DNA from: Kitasatospora sp. NBC_01246
GTDB taxonomy: Bacteria > Actinomycetota > Actinomycetes > Streptomycetales > Streptomycetaceae
Length of the DNA stretch: 64,000 nt
NCBI RefSeq assembly: GCF_036226505.1
Contig: NZ_CP108485.1
Location: 27,398 to 91,397 of the forward strand
Direction: 5' to 3'
In this document: piece by piece, positions 26,273 to 34,170 of the stretch
How positions within the stretch are numbered: position 1 is the first letter of the stretch
How the letters are laid out: each line of letters begins with the position of its first letter
Notes under the pieces: model-generated
Databases searched by the model: none
What the model was told of the DNA's origin: nothing
The model's input: only the letters and a program-made list of their open reading frames with translations
Position numbers and translations under genes: made by a program

Positions 26273-26583
26273 AGCTCGGCGGACGGGTCGTAGTGGTCCA
26301 TCACCGGGACGGCGGTGACGGTGTACTCGGTGGCGTGCTGGGCGCCGTGCAGGGTGATGTGCAGGGTCTGGTGCTCGCCGGATTCCAGCTCGGCGGGGAT
26401 CCACTCGAAGTCGTGGCCGCCGAGCGCGGCGGCGGCGAAGTCCTCGGCGTGGGCCTGGGCGGCGGCGATGTGGGTGTAGTGACCGAGCCGGATGCCGGAC
26501 GTCTCGGCGCGGTAGTGGTGCAGCGTGGGAAGGGCGGGCGCGGGCTGGGCAAGGGCGGCGAACGGTATGGCGTCGGCGGTCAT
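26269..26583 (-). CDS. Small protein of unknown function, operon A
   Basis: 104 residues from ATG 26583. Alternating His-rich beta segments (TLHHYRAETSGIRLGHYTHI; TLHITLHGAQHATEYTVTAV) with a central helix. No Cys motif. Coupled to the next gene by overlap. Not recognised. Confidence 0.6.
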   Translation of the reverse strand: MTADAIPFAALAQPAPALPTLHHYRAETSGIRLGHYTHIAAAQAHAEDFAAAALGGHDFEWIPAELESGEHQTLHITLHGAQHATEYTVTAVPVMDHYDPSAEL

Positions 26584-26928
26584 GGTCGGTCTCCAGAGGC
26601 AGGTGGGCGCGGCGCAGCGGGGCGCGGCGCGGGTGGGTGGTGCCCGGACCGGTCGGGGCGGCAGCTGGGCGAACGCGGCGCGGCGCAGCGGGGCGCGGCG
26701 CGGGTGGGTGGTGCCCGGACCGGTCGGGGCGGCAGCTGGGCGAACGCGGCGCGGCCAGGGGGTGCCGGGCGGGGTTCGCGGGCCGGGCCGACCGGTCCGG
26801 GGGCCCGTGACGGCGCCGGGGCCTGCTCCCCGGGGCTGGGGAGTGGCTGGGGTGCCGGGCCGCTGTGGTCGGCCGTCACGGGGCGGGGTGGGCGGCCCCG
26901 GTGGGGTGGGGCCGCCCGGTCTGGGCGG
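26584..26928. repeat. Non-coding GC-rich stretch with 71-bp tandem duplication
   Basis: 345 bases within operon A contain no ATG on the minus strand and no convincing gene. From 26605 to about 26755 a 71-bp unit is present twice almost without change (for example GGCGCAGCGG at 26611 and again at 26682). A recent local duplication is the simplest explanation. Confidence 0.75.
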
Positions 26929-27036
26929 TCAGTCGTCGTCGCTGGTGGGCGGCGACTTGACGGCGGGGCAGTTGGGGTCGTGGCAGGCGGGGTCGTGGGG
27001 GCAGCAGGCGTCGCAGTCGCAGAGCCGAGGTGCCAT
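26929..27036 (-). CDS. Cys-rich 35-residue microprotein, first gene of operon A
   Basis: ATG 27036 has GGAAGG upstream and lies 52 bases below palindromic promoter 1. The residues CDCDACCPHDPACHDPNC hold six Cys and two His in 18 positions, then an acidic tail. This looks like a compact zinc-binding fold. It is too small for most gene callers but its position at the head of the operon supports it. Confidence 0.6.
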   Translation of the reverse strand: MAPRLCDCDACCPHDPACHDPNCPAVKSPPTSDDD

Positions 27037-27088
27037 GGCGGGTGCCTTCCGGTTGGTGGGCGGTTCGTTGTCGGTGACCCCATCCTCG

Positions 27089-27121
27089 CATAAGCAACTT
27101 CCATGTTGCAAGTTGTTTATG
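27089..27121 (-). promoter_or_regulatory. Palindromic promoter-operator, copy 1
   Basis: CATAAGCAACTTCCA - TGT - TGCAAGTTGTTTATG. Read on the minus strand it gives TTGCAA, 18 bases, GAGGAT, close to the Streptomyces promoter consensus TTGACR-N16-18-TAGRRT. The leader CACCGACAACGAACC follows at the expected transcript start. It drives operon A. Confidence 0.8.
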
Positions 27122-27148
27122 CGAGGGGGTCGCACCGCGCCCGGCCGC

Positions 27149-27541
27149 TCAGCGCACCGGGATACCACCGGTTCCGGGTGAGCGCAGCGCGGCCAGCCCG
27201 GCCGCGATCTGGTCGGCACTCAGGCCGGCCGGAACATCGCCGCCCGGGCCGGCGGCGCCGAGCAGCACGGCGGGCCCCAGAACGGGCAGCAGGCTGGCGT
27301 GCGGAAGGTGGCGGCGCATCAGCTCAACGGCGCGCCTGTTCGGCTGGTCGGCCTCCCGTGCGGCCGTGACGAACCACAGGCTGCGCCGCCGGGTGAGGTA
27401 GAGGGCGGTGAACCTGTTGTCGCCGATCAGCTCGGCCAGAGTGACTGCGAAGTGCGGCACTCTCTGGAGGACGTGCACCGGCCGGGGGTCCCCGGTCACG
27501 GGTATCAGCAGGGCATTGGGGGTGTCGGGGGTGTCGGTCAC
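27149..27541 (-). CDS. Small protein, possibly DUF3846-like, last gene of operon B
   Basis: 130 residues from GTG 27541 with GGAG upstream. The segment LLIPVTGDPRPVHVLQ followed by LAELIGDNRFTALYLTRRRSLWF recalls the DUF3846 pattern of plasmid and phage proteins, but the match is loose. The C-terminal half is hydrophobic and Gly-rich. Confidence 0.6.
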   Translation of the reverse strand: MTDTPDTPNALLIPVTGDPRPVHVLQRVPHFAVTLAELIGDNRFTALYLTRRRSLWFVTAAREADQPNRRAVELMRRHLPHASLLPVLGPAVLLGAAGPGGDVPAGLSADQIAAGLAALRSPGTGGIPVR

Positions 27542-27635
27542 GGGGGTTCTCCATCCACGGGAAGGGGGGCAGGACGTCGTGGTCCGCCGCCCGCCCCGCC
27601 CGCAGAGGGCGGGGCGGGCGGCGGAGCGTGGCGGG

Positions 27636-28139
27636 TCAGCGGCTGTCCGAGATCGCCCGGATCACAGCGGCCACGGTGGGCACGTTGTGCATGGCGGGGT
27701 TGTCGGGGGTGGTCGCCAGGATCGGGCCGAACAGGCGCACCCGGCCGGGGGCGCAGCCGCGCGCGTGCCAGCACAGGGCGTAGGTCCACGCGTTGCCCCG
27801 GCGTCCGGCCGCCTCCGCCCCAGAGAGGGCGCGGCCGACCCGGACCTTGACGAAGGGGTCCGCCCCCGCCGTGACGAACCAGTGGACGTCCGCCACCCAC
27901 TTGCGGGCGTCGGCGTAGGCGATGAGGTCGGCGGCCGCCTTGGGCAGGGCGTAGCCGGGCGGCGGGACCGCGACGAGAGCGCGCAGCCGGGCCGTGATCT
28001 CGGCGAAGCGCGTGCGGTCGGCGTCGGTGCGCTCGGCGGGGTCGATGTGGCGCAGCACGGCCGCCTGGTGGCTGAGCCGGGTGATCTCGGCGGTGATCGC
28101 GTCGGTGCGGTGGGCGGGGGTGGGGGTGGGGGTGGTCAT
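27636..28139 (-). CDS. Protein of unknown function, operon B
   Basis: 167 residues from ATG 28139. Helical N terminus (TDAITAEITRLSHQAAVLRHI) and a mixed C-terminal half with Trp pairs, CWHARGCAPG and a final helix. Not recognised. Second gene after the WYL-domain gene. Confidence 0.65.
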   Translation of the reverse strand: MTTPTPTPAHRTDAITAEITRLSHQAAVLRHIDPAERTDADRTRFAEITARLRALVAVPPPGYALPKAAADLIAYADARKWVADVHWFVTAGADPFVKVRVGRALSGAEAAGRRGNAWTYALCWHARGCAPGRVRLFGPILATTPDNPAMHNVPTVAAVIRAISDSR

Positions 28140-28218
28140 GGCGTTCGGCTTCCTGTCGGTTGGTGGTGGTGGCCGGTGGGGCCGGGCCACCCCGGGAGCG
28201 GGGTGGCCCGGTGGCCGG

Positions 28219-28608
28219 TCAGTGGGACAGGAGGCTGGTCAGCAGGGCACCGGGGGCGGCGAGGAGGGCGGCGGTGGGGCAGAGGATCGCGGCGGCGTCG
28301 CCGGGGTGGCGGAGGGTGGGGCGGGCGGGGGTGCTGTCCTCGCGGGCCACGAGGTAGCGGGTGCGGTGGACGGTGGTGGCGGAGATGCGGTCGATGCGGA
28401 ACCCGCGCTTCTCGCCGGTGCCCCGGTCCATGGCGAGGGCCCGGATGTCCCCGGCCTGGGAGATCTCGAAGTCGTAGATCTCGATGGTGCGCACGGTGAC
28501 GGCGCCGTCGCGGTCGGTGTAGGTGATGGTGACCGGGTGCTGGCGGTCCATGGCGCGGATGAGCCGGGTGGTGGTGGCGGCGGTGTTGGTGGTGGTGGCC
28601 TTGATCAT
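28219..28608 (-). CDS. Stand-alone WYL-domain protein, first gene of operon B
   Basis: 129 residues from ATG 28608 with GGAGCC upstream. Residues about 18-90 (HPVTITYTDRDGAVTVRTIE ... RGFRIDRI) follow the SH3-like WYL fold with the usual internal DR-x-T pattern and final FRxDRI. The normal partner helix-turn-helix is absent. WYL domains bind ligands or nucleic acid and are common in regulators of phage defence. As a lone domain it might modulate a separate regulator; this is speculation. Confidence 0.65.
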   Translation of the reverse strand: MIKATTTNTAATTTRLIRAMDRQHPVTITYTDRDGAVTVRTIEIYDFEISQAGDIRALAMDRGTGEKRGFRIDRISATTVHRTRYLVAREDSTPARPTLRHPGDAAAILCPTAALLAAPGALLTSLLSH

Positions 28609-28656
28609 CGGAGGCTCCTGAGAGTGGGTGGTTCGTTGTCGGTGACCCCACTCTCG

Positions 28657-28689
28657 CATAAACAACTTCCAGATTGCAAGTTGTTTATG
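28657..28689 (-). promoter_or_regulatory. Palindromic promoter-operator, copy 2
   Basis: CATAAACAACTTCCA - GAT - TGCAAGTTGTTTATG, the consensus form. Minus-strand promoter TTGCAA-N18-GAGAGT, followed by the conserved leader. First gene starts 48 bases below. Confidence 0.8.
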
Positions 28690-28858
28690 GAGCGATCTTG
28701 AAACCTTCGGGGCCCGCACCCCCGGCGAACCGGACGGAACGGGCCCGCGCGCACGACCGCGCCGGGGCCGCGACCGGCCCTACGGCTGCGGAGCGCCGCA
28801 CTCCCAGGCTGTTACTCGGGGCCGGCCCCGACCAGCACCGGAGCCGGCCCCGGAACGA

Positions 28859-28899
28859 CTGCTGCTCCCCCTCCCGTGTCGCGGGAAGGGGAGCAGCAG
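28859..28899. terminator. Hairpin terminator after operon C
   Basis: CTGCTGCTCCCC and GGGGAGCAGCAG form a 12-bp outer stem continued by TCCCG/CGGGA. It ends 13 bases before the stop of the last operon C gene, on the downstream side for minus-strand transcripts. Confidence 0.7.
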
Positions 28900-28912
28900 G
28901 AACGTGCTGTGC

Positions 28913-29437
28913 CTACTCGGCGCCAACCAGCTCGAACGTCACCCCCTGTGAAGCGAGTTCGGCGATTCTGGCCAGCGCTTCGGGGCTGTGCGAATCGTCC
29001 TCCAGGGGGCGGAAGTCAATCCGCTCGTTCGGACCGGCAAGGTCGGCGAGATGCGACTTCCACGCCGGTGCCGGGCGGCGGGCGGCGGCCACGCGGGCCG
29101 CGTACGCCCGGGCGTCGACCCGACGCCGGGCCGCGACGTGGGCGAGCATGAGCCGTTCGGCCTTGGCCCGGCCGGCGGCCATGGTGCCCCACCGGGCATC
29201 CTTTGCTCCGGGAAGGCACGTCCAGTAGCCGGTGAACGGGCTGGGGTCCGCAGCGCGGGTGATGTGCCAGGCCGTCCGGGCGTTGGAGAGCTGGAAGGCG
29301 TCGACGGTGAAGTTCATGCCGCGCCAACTGGCGGTGACAGCCCATCGGGTGGAGCAGCCAACGGAGAGGTCGGACAGCGTGCGCCACGTGAGGGTGACGG
29401 GGGCCTGGTGGTCGGCGGGCAGGGGGCTGGTGGGCAT
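28913..29437 (-). CDS. Protein of unknown function, operon C
   Basis: 174 residues from ATG 29437. The N-terminal half is beta-rich with several Trp (TRWAVTASWRGMNFTVDAF), the C-terminal half helical and Arg-rich. Not recognised. Second and last gene of operon C, closed by the hairpin at 28859. Confidence 0.6.
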   Translation of the reverse strand: MPTSPLPADHQAPVTLTWRTLSDLSVGCSTRWAVTASWRGMNFTVDAFQLSNARTAWHITRAADPSPFTGYWTCLPGAKDARWGTMAAGRAKAERLMLAHVAARRRVDARAYAARVAAARRPAPAWKSHLADLAGPNERIDFRPLEDDSHSPEALARIAELASQGVTFELVGAE

Positions 29438-29514
29438 CGGGTGCTCCGTGTCGGTTCGGTCGGCGGCGGCGGGCGGGCCGCCCGGGTACTTCCGGGACGG
29501 CCCGCCGGGTCCGG

Positions 29515-29997
29515 CTACCTGCCGGTGCGCAGCGCGGCGCTGTAGAGCGCGCTGACGCCGTAGCCGACCAGGACCACCGGGGCGCCGCAGCGCGCCCCCT
29601 TGGCCGTGCTGTAGTGCCCCAGGTGGGTGACATCTCCGGCGCGGGCGCCGACCGCCGCGCGCCACTTCTCCCACTGGCCGGTCGTCTCGGGGCGGACCGT
29701 GACGCGGACGGCGAGACGTCCGGCAGTGACGGTGAGGGGAGCGTGCAGGCGTCCGGCGAGGACGGCGGAAAGGATCATGGAGCACGCTTCGTTGGCCGAC
29801 CGGGCGCGGTCGGGTTCCAGCGCGACCACCGTGGTCGGCACGTCGGCCAGTGCGGCAAGGTCGCTCTGGCGGGCGGTGTGATCCTCGGCGTCGGCGAGCA
29901 GCAGGTGAGCGGCCCGGCCGGTGGGCGTCCAGCGGCTCCAGGGGCGGGCGAGGACGTGACGGAAGCGGTTGAGCTGGTCGGTGGTCAGGTGGGACAT
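29515..29997 (-). CDS. Protein of unknown function, operon C
   Basis: 160 residues from ATG 29997, 44 bases below palindromic promoter 3. N-terminal helices (TTDQLNRFRHVLARPWSRW), central hydrophobic helix and a C-terminal part with GHYSTAKGARCGAPVVLVG. Not recognised. Confidence 0.6.
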   Translation of the reverse strand: MSHLTTDQLNRFRHVLARPWSRWTPTGRAAHLLLADAEDHTARQSDLAALADVPTTVVALEPDRARSANEACSMILSAVLAGRLHAPLTVTAGRLAVRVTVRPETTGQWEKWRAAVGARAGDVTHLGHYSTAKGARCGAPVVLVGYGVSALYSAALRTGR

Positions 29998-30040
29998 GTG
30001 CGGCGGCCCTTTCGGTTCGTTGTCGGTGGCCCAACTCTCG

Positions 30041-30073
30041 CATATACAACTTCCATTTTGCAAGTTGTATATG
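30041..30073 (-). promoter_or_regulatory. Palindromic promoter-operator, copy 3 (both arms changed together)
   Basis: CATATACAACTTCCA - TTT - TGCAAGTTGTATATG. The A to T change at the fifth base of the left arm is matched by T to A in the right arm, keeping the symmetry. Promoter TTGCAA-N18-GAGAGT and leader as in the others. Confidence 0.8.
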
Positions 30074-30163
30074 GCTGGGTTTCGCACACCGGCCCGGAAG
30101 CCGAAAGGCCGGCCCCGAGGATCCCCCCGAGAGCCGGCCTCCCTGCCCGTACGCGGGCCGCCG

Positions 30164-30415
30164 TCACGGCGCCTCCCACTCCGGATCCGCGAACCACTCC
30201 GCCGCCGCCGCCCACACCATGCGCGCGCGGTGCGCCTCGGGTTCCGCCGACGCTGCGAACAATCGGCGCTTCAGCGACTCCACCCGCAGGCCGTTGAAGC
30301 CCAGCTCTGCGACCCGTGCGGCCCGTTCCGCGACGACCTCACTGGGCGTCACCAGGGCGCCGGTCTCGTGCATGGACATGTACAGCGCTTGAGCCGCCGG
30401 GCTGATCCCGTCCAA
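30164..30415 (-). CDS. Small helical protein, operon D
   Basis: 83 residues from TTG 30415 with AAAGGGGG upstream. All-helical (EVVAERAARVAELGFNGLRV; HRARMVWAAAAEWFAD). It lies beyond a strong hairpin that separates it from the first gene of operon D, so it may be expressed less. Not recognised. Confidence 0.55.
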   Translation of the reverse strand: MDGISPAAQALYMSMHETGALVTPSEVVAERAARVAELGFNGLRVESLKRRLFAASAEPEAHRARMVWAAAAEWFADPEWEAP

Positions 30416-30446
30416 CCTCGCGCCCCCTTTCGTGGTGACAGCAGGA

Positions 30447-30486
30447 CCCGGTGTTGCCGGGGGCCGTAGCCCCCGGCAACACCGGG
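30447..30486. terminator. Perfect 18-bp hairpin inside operon D
   Basis: CCCGGTGTTGCCGGGGGC and its exact complement surround the loop CGTA. It lies between the two genes of operon D, 14 bases below the first. It probably ends most transcripts. Confidence 0.75.
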
Positions 30487-30499
30487 CGGGAGGACATGA

Positions 30500-31042
30500 T
30501 CAGGCCAGGCTCACGAGGAACGAGTCCCTGTCCTCGGTGACGGTGCACCCGTGCTTCGCGGCGAACGCCTGCAGCACGGCCAGGGTCGCCTCCCGGGCAC
30601 CGCCGTCCCGCCACGGGTCGCGCCCGGCCCGCTCGGCGATTCGCTGAGCGGCATACGTCAGATACCACCAGTGGACATGGACCGCCGCCCCGCTCACGAA
30701 GGCCACCACCCCTCCGCGCGCCGCGTAGCCCGGCTCGAACATGTGCTTGCCGTCCAACACGTCGTCGGCGGCGCGCAGCGCCTCCCGGACCGGCTCCAGC
30801 AGCCCCTCCACCTTGGCACCGAAGGCCCGGTTGTCGTCCATGATCTGCTGCGCCTCGGCGTCGGTCACAGGCTCGAAGTGGGCCCAGTGACCGCTGCGCT
30901 CGTAGGTGATCTCCACCGAGCCGTCGGTGTGGCGCACCGAGGTGTTGCCCGTGTAGCCAGCGGCCGTGTCCACCGATTCGGCGAGGCAGAGGATCCAGCC
31001 TCCGTGCTCGCTGCGGCTCTTGTAGTAGTCGGGGTTCGCCAT
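30500..31042 (-). CDS. Protein of unknown function, operon D
   Basis: 180 residues from ATG 31042 with the strong ribosome site AGGAGG. N-terminal beta segments (GNTSVRHTDGSVEITYERSG) then helices with a hydrophobic middle (RGGVVAFVSGAAVHVHWWYL). Not recognised. Starts 43 bases below palindromic promoter 4. Confidence 0.65.
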   Translation of the reverse strand: MANPDYYKSRSEHGGWILCLAESVDTAAGYTGNTSVRHTDGSVEITYERSGHWAHFEPVTDAEAQQIMDDNRAFGAKVEGLLEPVREALRAADDVLDGKHMFEPGYAARGGVVAFVSGAAVHVHWWYLTYAAQRIAERAGRDPWRDGGAREATLAVLQAFAAKHGCTVTEDRDSFLVSLA

Positions 31043-31084
31043 GGGTTCCTCCTGGGTGGTTCGTTGTCGGTGGCTCCACTCTCG

Positions 31085-31117
31085 CATATACAACTTCCAT
31101 CTTGCAAGTTGTTTATA
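31085..31117 (-). promoter_or_regulatory. Palindromic promoter-operator, copy 4
   Basis: CATATACAACTTCCA - TCT - TGCAAGTTGTTTATA. Here the left arm has the A to T change without its partner, and the last base of the right arm differs. Promoter TTGCAA-N18-GAGAGT and leader are kept. Confidence 0.75.
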
Positions 31118-31254
31118 GATTGCTCACGCCCGCCCACCCGCACCGACATGCCGAAGTGTGGCCACAGCACCCGCCCCCACCTGCGACGATGCGCCAGCCT
31201 CCCCGCGGGCACACCCCTACGCAGCAGGCCGGCCTCCCGGGTGCAGACAGATCG

Positions 31255-31279
31255 GCCCGCCGTCCGGTCGACGGCGGGC
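31255..31279. terminator. Short hairpin after operon E
   Basis: GCCCGCCGT - CCGGTCG - ACGGCGGGC, a perfect 9-bp stem 11 bases beyond the last operon E stop on the minus strand. Confidence 0.55.
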
Positions 31280-31289
31280 GGACAGGAAC

Positions 31290-31550
31290 TCAGTCGCGGG
31301 CGTCCCTCGCGAGCGCGGCGGCGCACCGGCCGCCGTCCTCGGCGCTGAAGAAGTCCGCGTCACACCCGGTGCCGCAGTCGGGGCATGCCCAGCCGTTGCA
31401 ACCGTCGGCGGTGCAGCCAGCGAAGTAGCCGGCGCCGCCGCAGTCGGGGCAACCACGGTCGTCGACGGTGTCGTGCGCGGAGAACGGGTTGGTAATGGCG
31501 GCGTCGACGGGGCCGCGGCCGAGGTCGACGGTGAAACGGATCTCGCTCAC
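31290..31550 (-). CDS. Zinc-ribbon protein, operon E
   Basis: 86 residues from GTG 31550 with AAGGA upstream. Contains GCPDCGG, GC, GC and WACPDCGTGC, two zinc-knuckle pairs in the manner of DnaJ-type or rubredoxin-like ribbons. The N-terminal strand MSEIRFTVDLGRG is short. Likely nucleic acid or protein binding; not recognised further. Confidence 0.6.
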   Translation of the reverse strand: MSEIRFTVDLGRGPVDAAITNPFSAHDTVDDRGCPDCGGAGYFAGCTADGCNGWACPDCGTGCDADFFSAEDGGRCAAALARDARD

Positions 31551-31619
31551 GGTGGTGTCCTTCGGGTTGGGCCGCCCACGCGTGCGGGCGGCGGTGTTGG
31601 GCTTCGGGGCGTCAGCTGG

Positions 31620-31844
31620 TCAGAGCCGGGCGGCGAGGAGTCGGGCGCGGACCTCGGCGACCGTGTCGAGGTGCCACAGCGGGCCGACGGCCGTGCTGGT
31701 GATGTCTGCGGCCTCGGTGAGCGCCTCGGCCCGGTGGTTGTCGATCAGCCGCTCGATCCGGGCGCGGGCGTCGGCGTGCTCGGGGCCGTCGGGGTCTTCG
31801 CCGCCGAGCAGTTCGGCGAGGAGGGCATCGCGGGCGGTGGTCAT
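31620..31844 (-). CDS. Small helical protein, operon E
   Basis: 74 residues from ATG 31844 with GGAGAT upstream. Helical throughout (ARARIERLIDNHRAEALTEA). Not recognised. Confidence 0.6.
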   Translation of the reverse strand: MTTARDALLAELLGGEDPDGPEHADARARIERLIDNHRAEALTEAADITSTAVGPLWHLDTVAEVRARLLAARL

Positions 31845-31907
31845 GGCGCATCTCCGTGGTGGGTGAGTGTGGCGGGCGGCCGGCAAGTGGCGGCCGCCCG
31901 AAGGGTG

Positions 31908-32138
31908 CTAAGAGGTGCACTTGTGGGGCTTCATGCCGAGCACGAAGTAGCGGCGAAGGGTGGGGTTTTCGCGGGTGGCCCATCGCCCGCACGCCTCGAC
32001 GTCGCAGAGGTACCAGCGGCCCGTACGGGTGCTCCTGCGCCAGGCAAGCTTGTCGTCACCGCACCGGCGACAGGCGGCGAGCTTGGTGATCTCGCAGGCG
32101 TTGTTGAGGGGGTGGCCGGTGGGATTGAAGTGCTCCAT
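31908..32138 (-). CDS. Small zinc-finger-like protein, operon E
   Basis: 76 residues from ATG 32138. CRRCGD ... YLCDVEAC ... HKC suggests a treble-clef or ribbon knuckle with an inserted basic beta hairpin (LAWRRSTRTGRW). Likely nucleic acid binding. Not recognised. Confidence 0.6.
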   Translation of the reverse strand: MEHFNPTGHPLNNACEITKLAACRRCGDDKLAWRRSTRTGRWYLCDVEACGRWATRENPTLRRYFVLGMKPHKCTS

Positions 32139-32237
32139 GGCGGGGCGTCCTCGGGTGATGGTCGTCGTGCAGGGCACGGTGTTCGGCGTCGAAGGAGGGC
32201 CGGGCGGCCGACGGTTGGCGGCCGCCCGGGCTGCTGG

Positions 32238-33860
32238 CTACTCGGTGGTCTTGGCGAGCTTGCGGCAGGCCCCGCACTCGGTGGTGCTGGTGATCTGCTC
32301 GGGCGTCGCCCGGATGGTCAGCCCCTGGTCCCGGGAGAACTCGCAGAGGCCGAGGCCGTCGGGTGCGGCGCGGTGGCGCTTGCGGGCAGCTGCTCCGGCG
32401 AGCAGCCACACCGGCTCGTTCCCGGCCACCGGGGCCGTCGGGCCAGTGGGGTCCGGCGCCGCCGTCTGCGCGGACGGGGCGGTCGGCTTGGCGTCCGGCA
32501 CCCAGATCTGTCCGTCCAGGACGGTCCACGCCCCCAGGTCCGTGCCGGTGAGCATGGCGGCCGCCCAGTGCTCCGTGATGATGCTGAAGACGCCCGGCGC
32601 GTCGGAGCTGCGGTCGAGGACGTCCGCGCTGCTGGTGTGGAACGCCGCCCACACGCCGGAGGGGAAGCGGCGCGCGGTGTAGCCGCCCTGGCGGGCACCG
32701 TCGGGCTGTACGACGGTGCACAGGAACGTCGTCACGCCGTCGGCCGCCGTCCTTCCGGTGGTCCGTTCGAGGTGGGCGGACGACGCGAGGTTCAGAAGCG
32801 CCGGGGTGGGCTCGCCGTCGGCCTCGAAGGGCGCTGCCTGACGGGCGATTGCCTTGGGCAGGGTGTTCAGTTCGACGTGCAGCGCATCGAGCGCTGCGGT
32901 CAGCTTGGCCACCAGGCCCGCGCGGTCGACCGGTGCGGGGGCGGCCGACTCGTCCGGCTGCGTTCCCGTGGGGGGAAAGGCCTCGAGCACGTTGGCGGGG
33001 ATGACGTCGGCCAGGGTGGGCGCGGTCCGGCCTTCGGGCAGGGACTCGGTGTAGAAGGCCCACCGCTCGCTCTGGGCCCCGGCCTTGGCATCCTCAGCGA
33101 GGATGACACCGGTGTTGCCCTCGGCCCACCCGATGAGATCCCCGTTGCGGGTCACGGTGGTTCCCCACCCGTACTGGGCGTCGAAGCGCCCCGGGACGGC
33201 GCACAGGACGCACACGAGGGGCATCGCGCGCCCGGCGGCCTCGGCGGCCTCCGGCGTCTCGCAGGTGCAGCCGCGCTTGTCGGCCTCGGGGTCGATGGCC
33301 GTCTGGGCCTCCAGGATCTCGCGCAACTTGGCCAGGCTCGGGCGACGGATCTTGGTGTCGTCGATGTCGAGCGAGGATGCGGCGCTGTCGTACCGGAAGC
33401 CGCGCTCACCGCCGACCCAGGTGGCCAGGATCGCGATCTGGCCCGCCTCGGTGAGTGCGGTCAGGCCCACCCGCCACAGGTCTGCGGTCTGCCCTTCCGC
33501 TCCGGCGGGGACGAACGTCGAATCCCGCTCCCAGTTCTGGCTCTTGGCGGTGACCATAAGGTCGGTGACGCTCGCCGGAACGGCAGGGAGGGTGACCGGG
33601 GCCGCAGCCGGGCCGGTGGCGGGCTCAGGTGCGGCAGCGGGGACGGCGGTCGTGGGAGTGACCGTGGCGGCGTGCGCGGCCCGGTACTTCTCCCACACGG
33701 CGTCGGCCGTACGGCCGGTGTAGGTGCCGTGACGGCCGGTCAGGGTGAAGTCGGTGCCGGTGAAGACGGAGGTCAAAATCTCGTCGCCCACGCGGCGGGT
33801 CGGTCCGAGTGCGGTGACCGTGGGGTTGGTCACGGGGGTGGGGCTGGTGATGGTGTTCAC
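32238..33860 (-). CDS. Large protein of unknown function, first gene of operon E
   Basis: 540 residues from GTG 33860, 48 bases below palindromic promoter 5. An N-terminal WYL- or SH3-like beta segment (TDFTLTGRHGTYTGRTADAVW) is followed by a Pro/Ala linker, a helical region, a Cys-rich knuckle (CTCETPEAAEA ... VCVLCAVPG) and a C-terminal module with CEF ... ECGACRKLA. The last module has a duplicated remnant at 34013-34156. The whole is unfamiliar. Confidence 0.65.
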   Translation of the reverse strand: MNTITSPTPVTNPTVTALGPTRRVGDEILTSVFTGTDFTLTGRHGTYTGRTADAVWEKYRAAHAATVTPTTAVPAAAPEPATGPAAAPVTLPAVPASVTDLMVTAKSQNWERDSTFVPAGAEGQTADLWRVGLTALTEAGQIAILATWVGGERGFRYDSAASSLDIDDTKIRRPSLAKLREILEAQTAIDPEADKRGCTCETPEAAEAAGRAMPLVCVLCAVPGRFDAQYGWGTTVTRNGDLIGWAEGNTGVILAEDAKAGAQSERWAFYTESLPEGRTAPTLADVIPANVLEAFPPTGTQPDESAAPAPVDRAGLVAKLTAALDALHVELNTLPKAIARQAAPFEADGEPTPALLNLASSAHLERTTGRTAADGVTTFLCTVVQPDGARQGGYTARRFPSGVWAAFHTSSADVLDRSSDAPGVFSIITEHWAAAMLTGTDLGAWTVLDGQIWVPDAKPTAPSAQTAAPDPTGPTAPVAGNEPVWLLAGAAARKRHRAAPDGLGLCEFSRDQGLTIRATPEQITSTTECGACRKLAKTTE

Positions 33861-33907
33861 GGGGGCCTCTCGGGTTGGGCGGTTCGTTGTCGGTGGCCCA
33901 ACTCTCG

Positions 33908-33940
33908 CATAAGCAACTTCCAGTTTGCAAGTTACTTATG
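33908..33940 (-). promoter_or_regulatory. Palindromic promoter-operator, copy 5
   Basis: CATAAGCAACTTCCA - GTT - TGCAAGTTACTTATG. The A to G change at base six of the left arm pairs with T to C in the right arm (CTTATG). One further base differs. Promoter TTGCAA-N18-GAGAGT and leader are present. Confidence 0.78.
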
Positions 33941-33979
33941 GGTGCCCCTGCCTACCGGCGCTGCCCGCCGGCCCGTACC

Positions 33980-34005
33980 GGCCGCCCGGCGCGTGCCGGG
34001 CGGCC
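33980..34005. terminator. Perfect 11-bp hairpin
   Basis: GGCCGCCCGGC - GCGT - GCCGGGCGGCC, 8 bases below the remnant gene and 40 above palindromic promoter 5. Likely terminator of operon F. Confidence 0.65.
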
Positions 34006-34012
34006 GGCCCGC

Positions 34013-34156
34013 TCAAGCGGCCAGGACGGTGTCGACCGGCCCCCTCGGACGCGCGACGGCCTTCCGGCAGGATCCGCACTCGCGTGTCGCCGCGACCTGC
34101 TCGGCCGTAGCCACGAGCGCGAGGGCGGACGTCCGCAAGAACCCGCACAGGCCGCG
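34013..34156 (-). pseudogene. C-terminal remnant of the 32238-33860 gene family
   Basis: 47 codons and a stop, without a start. The sequence GLCGFLRTSALALVATAEQV ... TRECGSCRKAVA parallels the end of the 540-residue protein (GLCEFSRDQGLTIRATPEQI ... TTECGACRKLAK). It begins right at a half palindrome, suggesting that recombination at the repeated element left this fragment. Confidence 0.6.
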
Positions 34157-34157
34157 A

Positions 34158-34170
34158 GCAAGTTGTTTAT
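34158..34170. repeat. Half copy of the palindromic promoter
   Basis: GCAAGTTGTTTAT, followed by AGAT as in copy 4. Only the right arm is present; no left arm or leader. It supplies the TAA stop of the gene above. Confidence 0.7.
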
